NCBI RefSeq assembly: GCF_042242105.1
Contig: NC_092013.1
Span: 7,564,618-7,628,617, forward strand
DNA: 64,000 bases
Reading direction: 5' to 3'
Source of the DNA: Pempheris klunzingeri
Taxonomy: Eukaryota > Chordata > Actinopteri > Acropomatiformes > Pempheridae
A program made the position numbers and the translations under genes. How positions within the stretch are numbered: position 1 is the first letter of the stretch; each line of letters begins with the position of its first letter. The notes below the pieces were generated by a model. It saw only the letters and a program-made list of their open reading frames with translations, was not told where the DNA came from and made no database searches. Shown here piece after piece: positions 1 to 10,796 of the stretch.

Positions 1-95
1 TTTGGCTCAGCGGACTTCCAGAGGGCGTGGCTCGGCCTGAACCAGGCAGAGAAGCAGGAAGTGTGCGTTAGCTGGGCGGGCGATAGAGGAAGGGG
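1..95 (+). other. possible 3' part of an exon at the left edge
   Basis: Only the first forward frame stays open across these 95 bases, and it ends at a strong donor-like GTAAGT at 96-101. The other two forward frames have stops. A 32-codon open stretch is weak evidence, and I do not recognise the peptide. It could equally be promoter or 5' UTR sequence: a CCAAT motif follows at about 111-117. Confidence 0.2.
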
Positions 96-3000
96 GTAAG
101 TGGTCCTCTCAGCCAATAAGAAGTGCTGTGTCTAACGCTGCAGAGATGTCTGAGCTTTATGGGTTCCAGATTGGGGCTGGAGCGTCAGTCTGCATGCAGT
201 CCTGTGTCGGCATTCTCCTCCATCAATTCATTGTCCAAACAGAGATCAGTGTAAACATTTTATATCTGAAAGTAATCAGTGCAAACTTATTGTGTAGAAT
301 TTTCACATACACGTTTTTAAAAGTTATTCTCTGATGTAATCTACAACATGAAACCGATAAATCATGTGTGCCGATGTAAGTTTTTAATTTTTTTCCTTTG
401 ACATGTGAGCGAGTGTGAGTTCAGACTAACATTTGTCTGCCATGATTTTTATCATGTTGATAACCAGATACTATAAAAACAAATCTGTTAAACAACGTGG
501 ATCAGGTCAATGAAAATATTCCAGATTAAAAGGCTGAAGTAGGATTTATAGGTTAAACAGAGTACTCTATGATGTGGACTTTATGTTTAGAAATGGCACA
601 AATGATTTTATGCAACAATTTTGCCTTGACAGGCCATGAAGTCGTGCAAACCAAAAAAAGGTTTTTTCCTAAATCTGTTTGGCCGCAGCAGCTTTAAGTA
701 GATCTGAGAGAAAATGTGAGGTTGTGTAAGCACACATCCTGGAAAGAATTTCACAAGATGAGCTTTTTCCTGACGTATGATTATCTTTTTTAATACAGAT
801 GCACACTGAACTAATACAACCTCTTTAAAACGTTTATGTGACATCCAGCCAGTGCTTGTTTTAGAAAAGTCCTCAGTGAATAAACACCTCTTAGATCTCT
901 GCTGACGTCAGCTGTCCCAGTCATCTATGCTGGGTCAGGAAAGGAGCATAGACAGGACCCTGAATGACCCCTGACCTCAGTGGCCCAGTGACCTCAGTCT
1001 GCAGAGGTGAGAGAGCACCTAATTGTGCCATCCACGGCCTCGGGGTAGAGCCGACACATGTTCCACCTCCACACCGCAAACCCATCTGGGTCTGCAGCCA
1101 CTTAAAGACATTTTCTGCATTGGCAGTCATGACACAGCAGACAGGTCCTCTTGTGAAAATGACAAGACACGGCCCAGGTTTATGTTTCTGACACCAAGGC
1201 AGAACAAACCTTCAGTCTGAGCAAAGTTCAACTGACTAAGTGACTAAGTTCTGCAGAAATGTACCTTTGAATCCAAATCAGTTTCCCAACATTGTGTCTG
1301 TTTATACCTTCATGCATCACGACTTGAGTGACTCATGTGTGGATCACGGCACAGATATCTTGCGGGGAGTTTTCCACTGTTCCAAGCCGCAGAAATTTGG
1401 TACTTTTTGATGACAGCATACTTAATGGTAGCCTTTACATTTCAACACCTCCAAGCATATTTTTTTACAAGAGTTGCAGCATCTTTCAAGTCTCCAAAAC
1501 TGATTTAAATTAAGTCAGCGTGCAGAGATGTCATATTAAGACGCAGGGACAACGAGATGTTCAGAAACGGGTATTATTTACTTACAAAAGTTTCTTGGGT
1601 TGTAACTAAACCTCATATCATTCTCGACACGCTGTTTGACAGCTTCTAGCCGACAATTTGGGTGTGATTGCCGCTGCATTTGAAGGAGCGTACGCGCAGA
1701 GAGCAGCTCAGAAGATTTTTGATGAGCCCCGTGATTGCACTGGTTTACATTTCATTCAGAGAGGGACGTTGAACGGAAAGTAGCTCGATCCCAGTTGGGT
1801 TCAATCAACTTGAAAGAAGAAAAAAAAAAAGTCATCTGGCCATCCAAGCAAGGCCATGGACAGAGACAGCAAATTATATGAGGTTGTATTTACATAACAG
1901 GCTAAGTCAACCCCAGGATTAACTGGTATTAGAATCAGGGCTTATTGGGAGCTCTGGTGGAGACTGGAGGGACAGGAAAGTCATTGTTGCCGAGGCTAAT
2001 CTCGGGAGCTGCCGCTTACCTTTAGCGAAAGCGTGGCTTCGTGCCACCATCATGGAAAAAATGAGCTAACGAAGCAAGTAGGCCTGCAGGAATGTCGTGG
2101 CGCATAGAAGAACAGAAGGGGAGAGGAAAGAGAGAGAGAGAATGGGAGAAGAATAAGAAAAGGGGGAAAAGAAAAAGAGAAGAAAGGAGAGGCAGAAGGG
2201 GGAAAAAAGTGAGGCTGTCCAAACAGAACCAGATGCAGGAGTGTGGAGGCTCGTTTGATCTCTGTCCTCATAGGCTGATTGATGTTGCACATTTCATTTC
2301 CTTGTCAGAGTCTTGACATAATGTTTCACTAAACACTCAGGCCCTTCTTTCGTCTTCGTTTTATTTCCACAGGGGTCATAATTAACCCTTTCTGGAGCTG
2401 AAAATAGATCATATATACATATCAATTTATATCAATATATATTAGTTGACACACACACGCACGCACACACACACTCACACAGGGGAGGAGGCTTGGATAT
2501 CAAAGAAGACCGATGTATTGTCTGTTTCTGTCTCTGCAACATATGGTTTGGTCCTGACTGAAATGCTGCACTGAGGAGCGGCCATGTTCAAACTTTTGAA
2601 GTTTTCCAGGAAAAAAAGGAAAACTGTTTCTTTAAGTTCGTAATGCAGTCAATTCAATTACCATCACACACCGAGAGGTCGAAGCGCTGCGGTGACGTAC
2701 TCAGTTGGTAGGAGCGCAGCAGTGTGACCAATCATAAATGATGTGTTTGGAAATGTACACTGGCTTGACAAAAGGAACTAATCATTAAATTCCTCCTCAC
2801 CTTCACCCCAGGAGTTTCTTCACCCTCCTGGCTGCTGTTATTGATGTTTGCACACAGCACACTACACCCTCCTCCACCCGCCTCCACGCCACATCCACCC
2901 TTCCACGGCTCCATCCCTCCCGAGGAGCCTATAGTGGCACAAAGGCAGACATCTGGGACCCATTTCCCCCCTGGAGAAGCCCTTCCTGTGGGGTATCCAC

Positions 3001-3204
3001 TTAGCAGGGTTCGGGAGGAGCGGGGTGGGGGGTGAAGGTGCCTGGTATGTTGGGGGGATGGTGGTGATGGGACTGGGTGGGGTGAACCGGGAGGGGGGGG
3101 TGCTCTTGGAAACCAATAATGAGGATAAGAGGTGTGGGTGATAAGTTTGACCATCACTGAACACGGAATCAAGTCTTCACCTGCTTTTCTTGTTGATGAC
3201 CTGA
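96..3204. other. intergenic, no gene seen
   Basis: I see no convincing coding exon here. The block holds a purine-rich tract (2106-2214) and an imperfect AC repeat near 2452-2481. The short open frames lack splice context and family resemblance. Confidence 0.6.
2106..2214 (+). repeat. purine-rich (GA/GGGA) low-complexity tract
   Basis: About 110 bases of nearly pure purine on the plus strand, mostly short GA, GGAAA and GGGGA runs. The open frames read from either strand through it are compositional artefacts. Confidence 0.8.
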
Positions 3205-4045
3205 GGAATTAAAAGAAAAGTTGAACATACTGGGAAATACGCTTATATGCTTTCTTCCCCGAGAAGCAGACGAGATGATTGATAATCACTCTCACGTCCA
3301 TCTGTTAATTATGAAGCTGGAGCCAGCAGCTTGTTAGCATAGCTTAGCATAAAGACTGGAAACAGCTAGCCTGGCTCTGCCTGAAGGCACACCAGCTCCT
3401 CCACAGCTCACTAATTAACACTTTTTAATGTCATCGTTGAATAAAAAAGTGTGCAGTGTGAAGGTGGGTGGATTTGGTCACCTTTGGACAGAGCCAGGCT
3501 CGCTGTTTTCTATTGTTTACTGCAAGACCCCAGTGCACACAATAATGGCATCCTTTGCCTGATGCCACTGGGTCCAAAAAGTCTTAAATTATGAAAGAAA
3601 CATCTGTAAAACAGTGGATCCATCACAACCACACAAAATGATTTGTTTCACAGTCAGAATTTGATCCATTTGGTCCAATAATATTTAGAAAGTCTAGAAG
3701 AACTGCACGATTAAATCATTTTATCATCATTCAAGTTAGTGGAGGGCTAAACCGGTATGTTAAGATTAAACATAATCTGGGTAATTTCTTCACAGCGTGA
3801 AGTGGCTTCATGTGTCAATTAGCAACTTTCATAGGAATGGACAGTGCCTCCCTTCCGATGCTGCATCCACTTCTCTTTATACATACATGGTCTATGGTCT
3901 TTGTGCTAAGCCAGGCCAACTGGTTGCTGGCTCCAGCTTCGTGGTTACCGTACAAATATGAAAGTGGTATCAACCTTCTCATCTAATTCCCTGCAAAAAA
4001 GCGCACTGGTGTATTTTCAAAGTGTCAAAGCACACCTTTAAGTCT
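3205..4045. mobile_element. non-autonomous DNA element with long degenerate inverted repeats
   Basis: The left end (about 3208-3330) and the reverse complement of the right end (about 3912-4043) align along their length. Both run from a TTAAA edge through an anchor for contracting text such as GAAGCTGGAGCCAGC. A second inverted pair lies inside: CTAGCCTGGCTCTG near 3366 and CAGAGCCAGGCTCG near 3490. No transposase frame is visible, so it would be a MITE-like element. I know this kind of sequence as a common dispersed teleost repeat, but the family name was not checked. Confidence 0.7.
3535..3765 (-). repeat. dispersed repeat nested in the inverted-repeat element
   Basis: This block is closely similar to the reverse complement of about 21655-21880. 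Shared stretches include TTGATCCATTTGGTCC (written in this orientation) and the surrounding AAACATCTGTAAA-like and GGATCCA-like pieces. It lies inside the element at 3205-4045, so it was either inserted later or is an internal part of a longer version. Confidence 0.65.
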
Positions 4046-5058
4046 GAGATTTCAAATGACAAATCTAATACATAAAGGGATTACATACAAAGTGAGGATG
4101 TGCCAGCAAAGCCAGCAAAGAAGCAATGATTACTTTTAAGATATTGTAACTGGCATAGATAATAAGACAACATGAACAATAATTCCTTACCGGCACTTAA
4201 GACCAAGTTTCACTGTGAATGACAGTGAAACACAAAATTTTCTGGTTAAATATTTTGGTTATTTCTCGTGCTAGATATCAGTCTGTGCTGTTTTTCTCTG
4301 TGCTCACCTGGGCCCATATGGGAAAAGATTCAAATTGTACCTTTAATTATTGTTTGTTTATTCATGAATATTTAATATCTAATAAAGATTTGAAACCCAC
4401 ATTTTCAGGAGAAAAGAAAACATGGAAATGGAACTGTCAACCTCCATGTGATGTGATTGAAATCTCCAAAACAGCAGCAAAATGGACCTTGAGGTGAGAC
4501 TATTTTGTCAAATGTTTATAAATATCTTTGACATGTGTTTTTCAAATCTAAAAGTGCAACCCCTGCATTAAAAACACTCCCCTCCCCGCTGCGTGCAAGC
4601 CTGTATTATTCTTGTTTAGCTGTGACTTATCTTCTCGTATTAGACCATAATTTATCATAATATTTAGTGCTCAAGCTTCCTTCAAATGTCCCTGCTTTCA
4701 TGTGTAATTTAGCCAATATCCTGCTCTGGCTCTGATTACAGTGTTTAAGTGCTGGGGCTCGTCCATGGCACATTACAAACAGTCCCAGTGGAGCTCACAG
4801 CTGAGCTGGGGATACGGCATGCTGGGCTGGTGTATGCTGAGCAGCAGGTTAGGCTGGATAAAGACTCATATGGCTCATTGTGGGACATACAGGGAAGACG
4901 CGGGGCATGATGGTTACAAGCACACATCCACTGTGTAGTTGTGTGGAGACGAATTTCAGCACCACTTTCTAATAAGGCACTCTTAATAGAGATTTTTTTA
5001 AGCTGTAATAGCTTTATTAATGTTAAAAATATCATAATCCATGTATAGGACCAAATTT
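4046..5058. other. intergenic, nothing recognised
   Basis: AT-rich sequence without a supported exon. The 92-codon frame at 4219-4497 has no family resemblance and no convincing splice sites. Confidence 0.5.
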
Positions 5059-5059
5059 G

Positions 5060-5229
5060 GGGTTGCCAGGTTGTGAAAAACCTTTCCCTTTAGTAATAAT
5101 ACAGTTGTAAACATCGGCAATCGTCAATAAATTGGTTGCTGATAAAATGATTTTGGTCCAAATCCTCCTGCAGCCCTTGTCCAGGAGGCAGGTGGTCACA
5201 TGGTCCTGTCAGCCACAACCTGGCAACCC
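5060..5229. mobile_element. small MITE-like element with 16-bp perfect inverted ends
   Basis: The left end at 5060-5075 reads GGGTTGCCAGGTTGTG and the right end at 5214-5229 is its exact reverse complement. The 138-base interior has no coding potential. Short perfect terminal inverted repeats around a non-coding core are typical of a MITE. No clear target-site duplication was identified by eye. Confidence 0.6.
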
Positions 5230-7284
5230 TAAGGTTTATGTCATTGATGTCTTAAAACTCTTCCTTGAGGCATTAGTAAATTATTTATCAACTGTTGATA
5301 AAGCGATTAGTCACAACATATAAAGCCATAATAAAGAGTGCCTTTTTGAAAAGTGGGCACAGGTGTCACACAAAAGTTTTAAAATTTTGAGGTTAGGTGT
5401 GTGTGAGTGTGAAAGGTTGCTTTAATGTTGCATCATATCACGTCCATATGTGCAAGCAGCGGGCCACATGATCTCTGAGTGCATGTGATAATGTGATACA
5501 GGGGCAACACAAAAGGAGACCAGTTGGACAGTACATATGTGGGTAAAAAGGAACTACATCTTTCTCTCAAACTATAGGACTGCTTATATCAGTTAAAAGT
5601 CCATAACGCTGACTTGAATCAGCCAGGCAGAAAGATGCTGATGTGATCGAGCTCTATATATAGCAAATAATCACATGAAAGTCATTTTCTCTGCTGAGTC
5701 AGCAAAGTCAATGTGTTAGGTTCGCTTTCTTTGTAAACACCAATAAGACTCTCGGTGAGTCAGCAGATCACAGCTGACCATGTCGCCAGTCGGGTTAAAA
5801 AAATCCTGTTTCAGCGTGAACTTCAGAAATGAGCTCATCAAGCCCCAAAACTGCTGCTTACAGGAGGACTTTTTAACCAAAGGTGTGCATCTGAATGCTG
5901 ACAACACAGCGCAAGTGAGGCGACGGGGACCAATAATAATATAAAACCTGTATAACACACTAATGGTTAATAAGGAACTCAAAACCACCATCAGGTAACT
6001 CTTCCCTTATTTTGATATGAACTTTGAGTACAATTTGCTCTCTTCTAAATCTCAGCTACAGTGTATCTGAATATCTTGATGATTTAAAGGCAAGGAAGCA
6101 CCTTTCTGACTTTCCACAAACATGGTTCCTTGTAATCCTTGTTAGAGAACCAAAAAAGCCCCACACCACAAAGCAATTTTGACACAACTTCCTCAGATAA
6201 GGAGCCTGTCAGTGAGTCAGACGTTGCTGTCTCTGGCCTCATATTTTAAAGTCCCAGTTACTGAAAGTGGTGTCAACCTGGGATCTCTGAGATTAGGCAC
6301 TATCACGCATCCACTCCTGTCAAGCTCACAGTGAAGCACTGTCTGCAAGGTAGAGAGGAATGCTGCGTTTCTTCAACAGAGCTATTGCATTAGAAACATC
6401 AACAGAGCCAGCTTCAAAGGGGTACGCCTTCACATTGAATCAATCCCCACTTCCATTAGATTAGATGAATTTACCAAAGTTACATTGCGCTAACGTTTCT
6501 TTATGGTTTCTCAACTCCCTCGCTCTGGTTCTGGTTCCCCCTGTGAAGCCACTTCAAACAGCCTCTGCCATGGCATATCCCTTTGTGCTCTAAAACAGCA
6601 AATATGTGTCTCTCTAAGATGTTTCAGATGCGAGCTCGCAGTGGTCCCAGAGGCACAGGCAGCATCGCACACAGAAACACAAGAGTCAGAGGAGGATAAG
6701 GAAAACAACAGCCAGGTGTAAAGATAGAGCATCCACTGTGCTGTTAGCAGCCAGGTCAGGAGGGAGAGTCTGACTGACTGACTGACTGACTGATGAGTGA
6801 TTGGAGAAGATGATAGAGCTAGACAAATGCAGAGAGAAGGGGGAAAGAAAGGAGAGTGCAGATAGTGTGGGAGAAATCCTGCAGCAGTAAATCAGCAGGG
6901 TAATAAGGAGAGACAGGATAGGAGGGGGGGGCTGCAAAGGTCTAGAAACATATGTTTCAGTTTGTAAATAAAACAGTAAATTGCTATGGATATTGCTTAA
7001 ATATCTGTGGGCTTTGTACCACGCTTTGCGGAAGTTCCTCGGAAATCATTCTAGGACTGCCTTCTTAAAATGCCAAAGCGGCTTCTTAATGTCAAAGAGG
7101 CCATCTGGTTCTCGACCAATTCAAGATGTTTGCTTTTCATTTGGCTTTTTTTCCCCTCCTGATGCTTCTTTTTTTAGATCAAATGCTTCACTTCGCCATA
7201 TTAATACTAATGTTCATATATTACAATGGATCTGTTTGTCAGTGCGCATCACAGACACAAGTCAGAGCTGTGAATCCCTCTTCA
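5230..7284. other. intergenic, nothing recognised
   Basis: No supported exon. It contains only the TGAC tetranucleotide repeat at 6771-6793. Confidence 0.5.
6771..6793 (+). repeat. TGAC tetranucleotide microsatellite
   Basis: Nearly six perfect TGAC units in tandem. Confidence 0.9.
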
Positions 7285-8203
7285 GTAACAAAGTACTTTT
7301 ACTCAAGTTTACTTGAGTATCTTGGAGATAAATACGTTTTACTCCACTACAGTTATTAGACAGATATATTTATTGCTTTGACATATGAAACATATGATCA
7401 TCAAATCAACATTTTCAATATATGTAAGTATTGTTATAGATTTAACTACCCAATAGTAGAAATAGTTAAAATTAGTTTCACATCAGTCCACATTAAAGTG
7501 CTGCTTTTGTATTATCATCATAATGTAGTAATATAATACGGATAAGCCATTCTGCCACCTAACAAGCACTTTTCCTTTTGATGCCTTTAATATATTTTGT
7601 TCTTGAAGTCAAAGTATGAAAGCAGGGGTTTCGCTTTTAATGAGGTTTTTTTTATAGTGTGATAAATGCTACTTTTATTCAAGCAAACTGATCTCAATAC
7701 TTCTTCAACTACTGCCTTTGATACACTGATTTAAAAAAAAAAAAAAAGCAAAAACATTGACAGCGATGGTGGAGGAGAATTCAAATTACTAACCAAAGTA
7801 CTTTTATACTTTTTAATATATTTTTTAAAACTCTCACTCATCATGTCTTCTATATTTCATTACAAGAAAAAAAAGTCCTGCATTCAAAATGTTACCTAGA
7901 TCTATTAGTGATAGAATGTATTGAAAGTATCAAAAGTAAAAGCACTCATTATGCATTATTATAATATTGTTTAAATAGATTATTAGATCATAGCAATATG
8001 GGGTTAATTTTAACAGCTTCATATACTGTCAGGTAGCGTCATCTATAACAACGCATCATATCTTACAGTATGTTTTGTACTAAATCTGTCAAATAAAAGT
8101 ACATTTCCCCCTTAGATGTAGTGGAGTAGAAGTCTAAAGGAGTAAAATAATAGAAATACCCAAGTAAAGCACAGCACTGGAATAAATGTACTCTCTACCA
8201 CTG
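7285..8203 (-). repeat. dispersed repeat rich in AGTAAAAGTAC-type motifs
   Basis: Both ends and the middle carry AAAGTACTTTTACT-like, AGTCCTGCATTCAAAATG and TATCAAAAGTAAAAGCACT motifs, and it closes with CTCTCTACCACTGAC. Related sequence recurs at about 38231-38776. This matches a very common teleost dispersed repeat, probably a non-autonomous DNA element. The limits are approximate. Confidence 0.65.
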
Positions 8204-9760
8204 ACTGACAGATGTGATAAAGATGTAGCCCTAAAAAAAAGAGCAGAAAAATCCACCGTAGCTACTCATGTTAATGTGTCGGCAACCACACATAAACAGG
8301 TCTGGGAGCAGGCAGGTGGATGCTTATAGAGACGCAGCATGTTTGTATCTTTTTATCTGTAGACTTGAATTCATCTGCTGAAAAGGTGTGCATATGTGCG
8401 ACGCAAAGAAATCAATTTCCGCTGCATGTTGTTTGTTATAGATTTTAATTCAGCCGCTGTTGCTCCTCAGTACCTAATTGTCCAGGATGTTTAGGATGGC
8501 TGTGTTTTTGAACGTATAAACTATTGTTTCCAGTCTCGCCGCACTCTGCCAGACTGCCAGTCAACACTTGAGACAACTTCCTTCCTTGATTTGGGTAGAA
8601 AGGAGTCCCATAATTGAATAAAATGAGACCCCTCCCTCTCTTTACATACCACACAAAGCACACACACACACGTTTTACAGGCTGGTGTATAAACTTAATA
8701 GGACGCATTTGGTTCCAAAGCCTCCAGCTTGCTCAGTGGAAAGTGAGCCGGATTGTTTTTCAGTTTCTTAATGTCGAAGTTTATAACGGCCAGATAAAAA
8801 ATGTTGCCATGGTGATTTAACCACAACATCGCAATTACCTTGATGCAATGAGACTCTGGGGGCTTACAAACAAACCAGAGTAATGCAATTAAGATATAAG
8901 TACCACCAAAAATATCCTTAAAACAGAGAGGAAGGATGCAGGAAAGCAACAACGTGAGTGAAATAATGATAGTGGCTCTTAAGGATCAAAGTAACTGATA
9001 CTTCTAGTAAATAATGAAACAGTGTGCCAGATTCACTTTCCTTTATACTTCACATAGTTGGGACTTTTTTTCCTTAACAGCTGCAGGATGGATTCAAAAG
9101 ACACATTTTTCCACCAGATATTGTCCTATAAATGAATAACGTAACGAGTGATAATGCACCAAACACTGACAGCGCTGTAATAATCCAGTCACATATTTTT
9201 CAAATCAACTTCAAAGTCCTTCTATCAGGCGGCTGCTTTAACAAAATCATACACCAAAAATTCTCTGCACCCACCCCCAAACTTCCCTTTGAGGGACAAA
9301 ATAAAAACGTGCATGGATGGAATAATTGCTTGACTTCAAAGGGCAGATTATTGACCAACGTTTATTGTTGGGATTGTGATGCTGTGGGGTGTTTTTCCTT
9401 CATAAACGTGGCTCGGGTGGGTGGGAAAAGTGGTTCATTCCACTCATGGCGCAAATCCCACTCTAATGCCCAACATCGACCCACCTGACCCGGGCTTAGC
9501 TGGAAGACGAATGTGTAGCACCTTCAACCTGCCTCTGTGACACAGAAAGTCACAAGCCTTATGAAGAAAATAATAAAGTGTTTTTTTTGTTTGTTTTTTG
9601 CTGTAATTCCTTTGCAAAGTACAAAGGAATAAAACACATTAGAGGAACAGAAACTGTAGAAACACTCTTAAAAAAAAAAGAGGAAGAGTTATCAGCCACT
9701 GTCTATTTTCAGATTTCATTGCACAAACACACCGATGCACAGGGAATGTCAAAAACACAT
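8204..9760. other. intergenic, nothing recognised
   Basis: No supported exon. The 118-codon frame at 9132-9488 lacks any recognisable motif. Confidence 0.5.
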
Positions 9761-10796
9761 ATTTAATTAACAGGACTCTCAGACACACACTTATACACAC
9801 GTACACACACTCCTGCATTCAGTCAAGTGATACATGGATACACAACGCCATGCTTCATTTCTGACATGGAAATGTGCAGAGATAAACATTTCAAAGAAAA
9901 CAGGGTAAAATAATCTCAATAAGCAACATCATAAACATAAATGGTTGAGTTGAGGACAACATAACATAAAGCAACATGCATGCGCCTTAGCGGCATCACT
10001 ACTGTTGCAAATTAAAGCCATAACTGAAGCCCATTTTCACACTTATCCTTCTTTTCTTAAATGTTTTTGTCACACTGATAAAAACACAATACAAAAATCA
10101 TTCTTTACATTAAAAATGCCCCTTCATGGTTCAGAAATACACTGAGCCAGGACATGTGGTGCTTATTTGGACCTGCCCTCTGCAAGACCCTGACGTGCAT
10201 CAACTTTAAAGCAGGATTAATGCCTTGCGATCAGCAGACTTCATCACCTCACCACTGTACGTGCAACTTGTGATGCTAAAAAAATTCTCTTCATGATTCA
10301 TTAATCCATAAACACATTGAATGTAATATGAAGATGTAAGTGGGGATGTCAAGCACACACACCCTGTGCGTGGTGTTTGAATGTTGGAGAGGTGACACCC
10401 TCTAGTGGCTACAGCTGGAAACTGCAACTGATAATTACCACTGAGGAGTATATAGTTTCTTCACCTGGACGAGCTAAGAATCATATTTTGTCATGACGAA
10501 ATCGAGCAGATGCTAAAGACGTGAAAGTGTCAAAATCTATCAAGGATCATATAAAACAGCACAGGATTTGTCTGTAAAGTGATCAAGTCAACAACAAACC
10601 CTGCACACATAGGAAAAACAAGGAGACACTGGCCAAGAAGGCAAAGGTGCTCATCCACAAGACAAAGTATTTCTGCTCATCTTCTGATTCCTCTTAAAAT
10701 GTCCTCCATCATGTTTGGACTGAGACACGCTCAGGCGGCACGGTGAGTGCACTCCAGAGTCTGTGTGGTTACCGGTTGCAGGATGTTTAAGCGTCC
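9761..10796 (-). other. slc48a1: probable 3' UTR of slc48a1
   Basis: This stretch lies directly downstream of the slc48a1 stop codon on the minus strand. It has no competing gene and no recognised repeat. A minus-strand ATTAAA variant poly(A) signal is present at about 9763-9768, so a UTR of roughly 1 kb is plausible. The true end is not established by sequence alone. Confidence 0.4.

Noticed and set aside
2640-2740. tRNA-like stretch (ACTCAGTTGGTAGGAGCGC)
   Set aside because: Resembles a tRNA A-box region, but there is no B box, no anticodon arm and no acceptor stem; at best a decayed SINE head.
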